DNA of 64,000 nt. Origin: Antedon mediterranea. Lineage: Eukaryota; Echinodermata; Crinoidea; Comatulida; Antedonidae. Position numbers and translations under genes: made by a program. The stretch spans positions 21,170,001 to 21,234,000 of the forward strand of contig NC_092674.1 in the NCBI RefSeq assembly GCF_964355755.1. Reading direction: 5' to 3'. Position 1 is the stretch's first letter; the number at the start of each line of letters is the position of its first letter. The notes under the pieces are model-generated. The model ran no database searches. It was not told where the DNA came from and was given only the letters and a program-made list of their open reading frames with translations. Of this stretch, positions 59,101-64,000 are shown one piece after another.

Positions 59101-62100
59101 CCACTCAGTAACGAAATATTGTTTTTAATGTTTTATAGGCCTATAAATAATATACCACTAAATACAGTAAAACATTTACGATTTAATACGGTACTTTGTT
59201 AAAACTCTCACTGTCATAGTCGATTGAAATAGTAAAGTACATGTAACGATACACCACTACGACGTTTATATATTTTTAAATTATTAATTAATACAAACGT
59301 TGAGAAGCAACTGTCAGTAATAACGTTTATTTATTTGTATATTATATGTTTATAATCTAACAGTAGGGCCTACCCACACTCACAGTAATAACGTTTATTT
59401 GTATATATTTTTATATTACATCTAACAGTACCAACACTCACAGTAAGAAATTTGCGATTCAAATTGCGATCAAAAGTGGTTAATACCTTAACAGTATTGT
59501 ACAGCATTGCAATACTATTTATGTTTATTCTCCAAGGGGGCCCATAAATCTAAATCTAAATCTATACCTCTATGGTTAAACCAAATAATTTGGAATGTTT
59601 ATTTGTATATTATATGTTTATAATCTAACAGTAGGGCCTACCCATACTCACAGTAATAAAGTTTATTTGTATATATTTTTATATTACATCTAACAGTACC
59701 AACACTCACAGTAAGAAATTTGCGATTCAAATTGCGATCAAAAGTGGTTAATACCTTAACAGTATTGTACAGCATTGCAATACTATTTATGTTTATTCTC
59801 CAAGGGGGCCCATAAATCTAAATCTATACCTGTATGGTTAAACCAAATAATTTGGAATGTTCCATTCATCAAAAATCAATACATTTGTAAAAACGTATAT
59901 TAAATGTATCAAAATAGTATTTTTTAAAGAAAATCGGCCTGTCTTCAACATTATGATGCTGTACTCGAACTGTTCAACCGGTTTTCAGCTATTAAAAACA
60001 ATTATCGTAGGAGGAGATAGGAAAATGCGAAGCCTCCTCGCATTTTTGTGGCGGGTATTTTTCAAGATGGACATCCATTAGACAGTGTATACCACGATCG
60101 GAAAACACCCCTATTTGGGGCAAATCGTTGAACCTAAATTCGTTTTAATCGTCAATAACTAATTATCTAACTTAATTTAATTAGTAAACAGGGTTACATC
60201 AGGTGGTTAAAATCAGTACCGAAAGTACGAACCAACTTTATATACCATCGAGTAAAAATTCTAGAAGTAAGGCGCGATTTACCGAATTTTGCCCTTACGT
60301 AAATTTATATATAGATGAGGCAATTTTCGTTACGACGTTAGCTGTTGACCGTTCTACATTAGCTAATGTTAATTTGTATTTACTACACAAGCTGTTAGTA
60401 TTTGAATGCCAATCTGCTTAATTTTTGTATTTAATTGTAAAAAATTTTTGAGAATAGAATTTAAATTTATTTTATTAAATACTGTATTAATTTAATTGAT
60501 TAAAAAATTTAAATAAATTTTATCTTAAAACGTATTAGAATTATTATTATCATCATCATTATTTAGTATTATAATGTATTCATTCAAATTTATTCAGCAA
60601 TATATTTACATTGTTACATACACCATTGCATTATTTTCCTACAAGTTAAAAAGAAAAAAAAAACATTAGGCCTATATAATAAAACAAATAACACATATTA
60701 TTGTTATTACTAAACAGTCCCTCGTTTCTCTCGCGTACCCTAGGCTCTAGAAATTATTGTCAACGGGTTATTAGGGTGGTTCTCAAATATTATAGCCTCG
60801 ACGTACATAACTGGCAATAGTAAAAGTGAACGCAAGGCACTCCACACCTACACACAATATAGGCCTAAATGGACTGCATGAAACAAATGCAGAGTCTCTT
60901 AATTGACAAAAAACACAACATACATCGGAAAAATAAATATAACATAATTGCATTACAGTAACTAATCCACTTACCTACCAAAGTAAAGTTGGGTACAGAA
61001 AGAAATGGTACCAAAAGTCCATTTCAAAATACTATTTATTTATTTATATTAAAAAAAACAAATCTAATTTCTGTTAGTGTACTGGTTTTTGTTTGGAACT
61101 GATTTATTACGCCTGAGGGAATTGACACTTGGAAGAGAAATTCTTTCATTATACCCTATGCACGGTTGTACAAACGTATTTTAAATTCTTTATTAATAAA
61201 GTACATCAAAACAAATTTGATTATATTACTATCAAGAAAGGTAAGAGCCAAAACAAATAAATAAACAACAGTAGTTGTCAATTAAGTATGTCTCCTAAAT
61301 AAGGCGAAGTTAACATAATTGATAACAGCCAAAATAATATCAAAGTCATGGGGAAAGTGTCATTAAAATAATTGTTATTAAAATCAAAATGATTAGCTCA
61401 GTTTCTTACATTGCTACACAAATCATAACGTAAATCTGATTAAAATAAGCATTTTTATTTTTTTTTTAAATAAAGTTGGTTTGTCTTTAACATTATGATG
61501 CTGTACTCGAGCTTTTTAATGGGTTGTCAGCTATTAAAAACAATTATTGAAATTTTAAGAATATGTTACTAGATCATTCATATTTAACATATCTTTAAAG
61601 AAGAAAATATTGTTCTCTTAATAGTGGTTAAATCTACCATTTTGGTTTTTTAAAAAAATGGGGATTTTTATATCTACTCTTTCGCACATTCACCAAGCGT
61701 ACACAATAATTCTAGTAGGACAATTAATTATTTATACTTTTCAAGTGAGTTTGTTATTGCCTGAGTGAATTATTGAGGGCGTAGTTATTTTGTATGGGAG
61801 GCTGCCCTCAATTTTAAGTTTATATGTGGGTATTTAGAATGTAAACACGGTACAATCAGGGAGATGTAAATCTCCCTGGTACAATGTGACAACGGAATCA
61901 TCACGGACTGATGGACATTTTTCATAGAAGGTATCTTTTCCCTTTTCAATATTCATTTATCATTGTCAAATAAAAAAAACTAGAAACATAGATAAATATT
62001 AAAAGTTAATTAATCACTTGTGCCCAGTGCTTGCCTTAAACGAAAAGTTAAAATATATGGAACGCCAAACTGTAATGTTAGTATAATGCATTGATGAGAA

Positions 62101-64000
62101 TGGTGATGTGAACTGCGGTAATAAATAATAAATAATATTTAAAATCAAAACAAAATTAAATTATTTAAAGAATCCATAATACAGTTTTAAGGTCAATAGT
62201 AAATCTACAAAGAGATTGAATATCATCAATACAATAAACACATTTGTTTTGGTTTTTTTTAACAGTTGGAAAAAGATACGCGAAAGGTATTATTGGAAGG
62301 GGTCATTTGATGATGTTCGTAATTTTATAGCCGCCTGTGATCAGTGCCAACGGAAAGAAGTTTTAAAAAAAGTGCCACTTCAACCTATACCCGTAACAGA
62401 TACTGCTTTCAGACAGATCGGTATGGATATTGTTGGGCCTTTGATAAAGACAGAAAATGGTAAGGTATCTCATAACAATTTACTGAAAAAACAACAATGC
62501 TGTGGCTGGATAAAAAAGTTAAATCAAAATGTAAAAGTAAAAAGCAAGAAGACATGAATGCAATACGTTCAGAAAACTCTGTAATTCATTCTTCAGGGCC
62601 TAAAATTACAGTTAATAATTAGTTCTGTTCGGCCTTTATTGTAATAGGGCTGAACTTAAATTTATTATTGTAAAGGCAGAAGCGCAATATTTGTGAGGTT
62701 TCTTGAAATTGTTAACTAAACTAAAATTATGTCAGTTCTATTTTTTACACTGTCAACAAAAACTAGATTTACCAAGAATCAGATGCTCTTATTATTGTGG
62801 CCGGATTTACATCGATTATGGCTATACAGTAATAATCTTTATTTCTGCCTGTTTTAATTTGATCCAAGCCATGACTGGGGTAATACTGTTTAGCGCATAG
62901 AGGTTTTACAACATTAGGCGCTATGTAAATCCACGATATTATTATTCTTCTTGTTCTTATTATTTTTATTGATATTAATATTGTTATTATTATTGTTATT
63001 TCATTCGTACAGTTTGGGTCTTGTACATCTCATCATGACATTTTGATACTATTATTACGGCTTATTATACTATTATTTGCTGTGTTTCAGGTAATCGATA
63101 CTTACTTGTATTTACCGAGTACCTTACCAAATGGGTGGAAGCTGATGCAATTCCAGATAAATCTGCTAAAACAGTGCTGAAATCTTTTATTGATTTTGTC
63201 TGCAGACATGGAACACCTTCTATATTGATTACAGACCAGGGTAGAGAGTTTTGTAATGAGCTGAATGACAGCTTCTGTAAGCGGATTGGGGTAGACCACA
63301 GAGTTGCCTCACCATACCATCCTCAAACAGGCGGGCAAATGGAGCGCTTTAACAGAACACTTTGCACAATGCTTATGACGTTTACCAACGCAGACCAAAA
63401 TGACTGGGATATACAACTCCCATACGTGTTGTTTGCCTACAGAACATCTGAGCACAAGTCTACGAAATGTGACCCATTCTCATTAGTTTACGGTAGAAAG
63501 GCTGTGTTGCCTGTAGAATTACGTATTCCCATCGTTTCGTCTAATAAAGATGACATATCCGGAACTGTTCCTTTAAAAATAAGAGTGGACGCTTTTTTGA
63601 AACTCAAAGATTCAAGGAGAAGGGCATCAGAAAATATCAAAAAAGCACAGAAAAAGCAAAAACATTATCATGATGCTGGTGTTAAAAGCAACACGTACTA
63701 TGCAGGAGATCAAGTGCTCTTGCAGAATTCCAGAAATTTGTCAAGAAAGGGAGGCAAAATTAATGCTCGATGGACTGGTCCATATATTATAGAAAAAGTC
63801 CTCACTCACAATACATATCGACTAAAAGGAAGAAAGGCTATTGTTAACGGAAACAAGATCAGACATTACAAGTCTGATAAAACAACCTCTTTGAACTGTC
63901 CATCATCAAGCACTAAACAGAAATGTAATACTGATGATAAGCATCTCCCTCCAAAGAAACGAAAGCGAACGCCAGACATCCCACCTGAAGTAACGCACCA
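49863..64000 (+). CDS. intron-containing gypsy-type integrase gene (GIN/Ginger-like), 3' end beyond the window
   Basis: Exons 49863-50110, 62266-62459 and 63091 to the window edge join in phase and give at least 450 residues with no stop. Zinc-binding HHCC: H70, H74, C107, C110, split between exons 1 and 2. Core catalytic residues: D137 (IGMDIVGP), D196 (LITDQGREF), E232 (GGQMERFN), with 35 residues between the last two. A C-terminal GPY module (RWTGPYIIEKV) is near 374-384 and a basic KKRKR stretch, likely nuclear, near 436-440. No protease, reverse transcriptase, LTR or primer site is found upstream, and retroelement integrases do not carry introns, so this is a GIN-type host gene or the transposase of a Ginger DNA transposon. 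The intact triad suggests it can still join DNA, or has only lately been tamed. I start at ATG 49863; an upstream TTG at 49791 is open but unlikely. Confidence 0.85.
50111..51309. other. start of intron 1, no gene
   Basis: AT-rich. Near 50650-51020 are inverted GATATCTCTTTTAATAGAGAT and AGAAATATCTATGTTAATAG words, an AT-rich palindrome cluster. Small frames on both strands at 50736-51299 have no known domain. Confidence 0.4.
51906..53168 (+). pseudogene. LINE endonuclease frame
   Basis: 420 codons covering the endonuclease/exonuclease/phosphatase domain that nicks target DNA: ILHINPRSF, LALSETWF, GGGVAIYV, SGDFNLDLL, SLIDNIF and ADVSDHYPV, with the key Asn, Glu, Asp and His residues in place. 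The frame is lost just before SINE 1 by a small indel; beyond the SINE it resumes in another frame (GRQNNKHISSFF). Confidence 0.88.
53175..53509 (-). mobile_element. tRNA-derived SINE 1 (minus strand)
   Basis: On the minus strand: tRNA-like head with box A TGGCGCAGTGTGTTGG and box B GGTTCGAATCC, a body, then GGGCGCTATATAAATG and an ATT tail. Flanked by ACATTAT on both sides (53168-53174, 53510-53516). A short piece of the head (GCGTGTGGCGCAGTGTGTT) is duplicated at the 5' end. Confidence 0.8.
53540..55582 (+). pseudogene. LINE reverse transcriptase frame (interrupted)
   Basis: Reads ISDSQIIADNFNKYFVNIGP, SGASSGFDDIKPDII, then (after SINE 2) NYRPISVMPVFSKVLERII, QENQFGFRPNMSTEMAV, FLDLSKAFDTVNHDILLSKL and the catalytic YADDTNLL. 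The GVPQGS block is GVPRG followed by TGA (54672). Another stop follows ...RYSNRV near 54920. The tail (FLGVIMDECLTWNQH ... WNSIDASIRNSSSVKVFKK) is open at 54995-55582. Dead copy. Confidence 0.88.
53921..54248 (+). mobile_element. tRNA-derived SINE 2 (Leu/Ser-like head)
   Basis: Box A TGGCCGAGCGG at 53933-53943 and box B GGTTCGAGGCT at 53988-53998 lie 45 bases apart in a tRNA-like head; a body of about 230 bp follows and the tail is made of TTTCAATCAA repeats. It splits the LINE frame between IIPV and DKFSNYRPIS. Not a working tRNA gene: the arms do not pair well. Confidence 0.75.
56588..58751 (-). mobile_element. non-autonomous Helitron, copy 3 (tandem partner)
   Basis: Minus strand 5' end TCTATATATAAATTTACG at 58751; 3' end CTAG at 56591-56588 followed by host T. 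It abuts the 3' CTAG of copy 4 with no base between. The 3' hairpin is shortened. A 750-bp insertion (about 56652-57403) interrupts it. Confidence 0.85.
56652..57403. mobile_element. insertion in Helitron copy 3, with AGTCGCGTG/microsatellite ends
   Basis: Begins TTAAACAAGGCCAACAGC and an AGTCGCGTG element with GACCGACAGAC core (56674-56765), as at 4605-4754; ends with a second GACCGACAG array and CCACGCGACTAAAAA (57306-57403). The DNA between them is unique in this window. The flanks correspond to one uninterrupted site in the other Helitron copies. Confidence 0.65.
58752..60315 (-). mobile_element. non-autonomous Helitron, copy 4 (tandem partner)
   Basis: Minus strand: host A, 5' end TCTATATATAAATTTACG at 60315; 3' hairpin GGTACGCGAGCGAAGCGAGC... 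then ATCTAG ending at 58752, directly joined to the TC of copy 3. An inner segment (TTATATGTTTATAATCTAAC...) is duplicated in tandem with a 268-bp period at 59341 and 59609. No Rep/helicase gene. Confidence 0.88.
60421..60714. other. AT-rich intron sequence
   Basis: No feature beyond low complexity. Confidence 0.35.
60715..61560 (-). mobile_element. old, diverged Helitron of the same family
   Basis: CTCTCGCGTACCCTAGG and GGTGGTTCTCAAATA at 60730-60790 match the 3' end region of copies 1-4, and ATTATGATGCTGTACTCGAG at 61493 with CAGCTATTAAAAACAATTAT match their interior. Much of the rest has been lost. Confidence 0.5.
61561..62265. other. end of intron 1; small perfect hairpin at about 61857-61885
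   Basis: CAGGGAGATGTAAATCTCCCTG is a short inverted repeat of unknown meaning. The polypyrimidine tract TTTGGTTTTTTTTAACAG at the end is the intron acceptor. No other feature seen. Confidence 0.4.
62266..62459 (+). CDS. integrase gene, exon 2
   Basis: Acceptor AACAG, then TWKKIRERYYWKGSFDDV, the CDQC pair and IGMDIVGPL with the first catalytic Asp; ends at donor GTAAGG within ENG. Phase 2 in, phase 1 out. Confidence 0.88.
62460..63090. other. intron 2, with a SINE 3' end fragment at about 62890-62990
   Basis: TTAGGCGCTATGTAAATCCACG followed by ATT repeats is the tail of the SINE type at 53175-53509, here on the plus strand. No other feature. The intron ends with TGTGTTTCAG. Confidence 0.5.
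63091..64000 (+). CDS. integrase gene, exon 3 (runs off the window)
   Basis: Begins GNRYLLVFTEYLTKWVEA and covers the rest of the catalytic core (TDQGREF, ASPYHPQTGGQMERFN), the LPYVLFAYRTSEH block and the GPY module, then a basic tail. Open to the last base; the stop lies beyond the window, so any added C-terminal domain cannot be seen. Confidence 0.88.

Larger units (their letters stand above)
51310..60420. mobile_element. foldback element 5 (GACCACCTCT family) holding a LINE and two Helitrons
   Basis: Left arm 51310-51839 (CCAGCTAATGTAG, then GACCACCTCTCGTAAG units); right arm 55843-56587 (GGTGGTCGCTTACGAGAG units) continuing at 60316-60420 (GAGGCAATTTTCGTTACGAC, ACATTAGCTAATGTT). The order is that of foldback 3 at 43620-44610. 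The LINE sits between the arms and the Helitron pair in the right arm; both interruptions are supported by target-site evidence. Confidence 0.7.

Noticed and set aside
62266-64000. Remnant of a Ty3/gypsy retrotransposon
   Set aside because: The reading frame is split by introns with correct splice sites, and no RT, RNase H, protease or LTR accompanies it.

Overview
The window looks like nuclear DNA of a marine invertebrate animal, probably an echinoderm-like deuterostome. It is AT-rich and gene-poor, its genes have introns with GT..AG borders, the word TAGGCCTA recurs, and it is dense with LINEs, tRNA-derived SINEs, Helitrons, foldback elements and MITEs. The organism is inferred from this style only.

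Region 1 (1-31.6 kb, minus strand) is a tandem family of carbohydrate sulfotransferase genes of the HNK-1/chondroitin type. Copy A (1154-5775) can be read as a complete three-exon gene of 340 codons: a signal-anchor exon, a tiny linker exon, and one large exon with both PAPS-binding motifs. Three relatives are broken: fragment D (about 7.98-8.1 kb), copy B (20.57-24.18 kb, frameshift plus a 41-bp deletion) and copy C (30.54-31.58 kb, stop inside the 3'-phosphate-binding motif). Between them lie a very young Ty3/gypsy LTR retrotransposon (9885-14897), inserted in an old minus-strand LINE, a Helitron, two MITEs with CGCCCGTATTC ends, minisatellite arrays in an intron of copy B, and a foldback element at 25-28 kb.

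Region 2 (28-49 kb) holds no gene that looks intact. It contains two more minus-strand LINE remnants, a decayed gene of an unnamed Cys-rich family (35.4-36.2 kb), a second Helitron, and three foldback (long palindromic) elements: 38.7-42.6 kb, 43.6-44.6 kb and 44.9-48.7 kb. The first carries the same short signal-anchor reading frame in both arms. The last has 371-bp repeat units, each with a cluster of AGGTCA half-sites.

Region 3 (49.86 kb to the window end, plus strand) is an intron-containing gene for a gypsy-type integrase (GIN/Ginger-like). Its HHCC zinc site and DD35E triad are intact, all splice phases fit, and no reverse transcriptase or protease lies beside it. It runs off the window. 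Its 12.2-kb first intron is a nest of insertions: a foldback element holds a CR1/L2-like LINE (itself holding two tRNA-derived SINEs) and, further on, two Helitrons fused head to tail with an exact A|T target-site junction.

The genes do not form an operon or a shared pathway. The sulfotransferases would act in the Golgi on glycans; the integrase gene is unrelated and belongs to the transposon/domesticated-transposase class.
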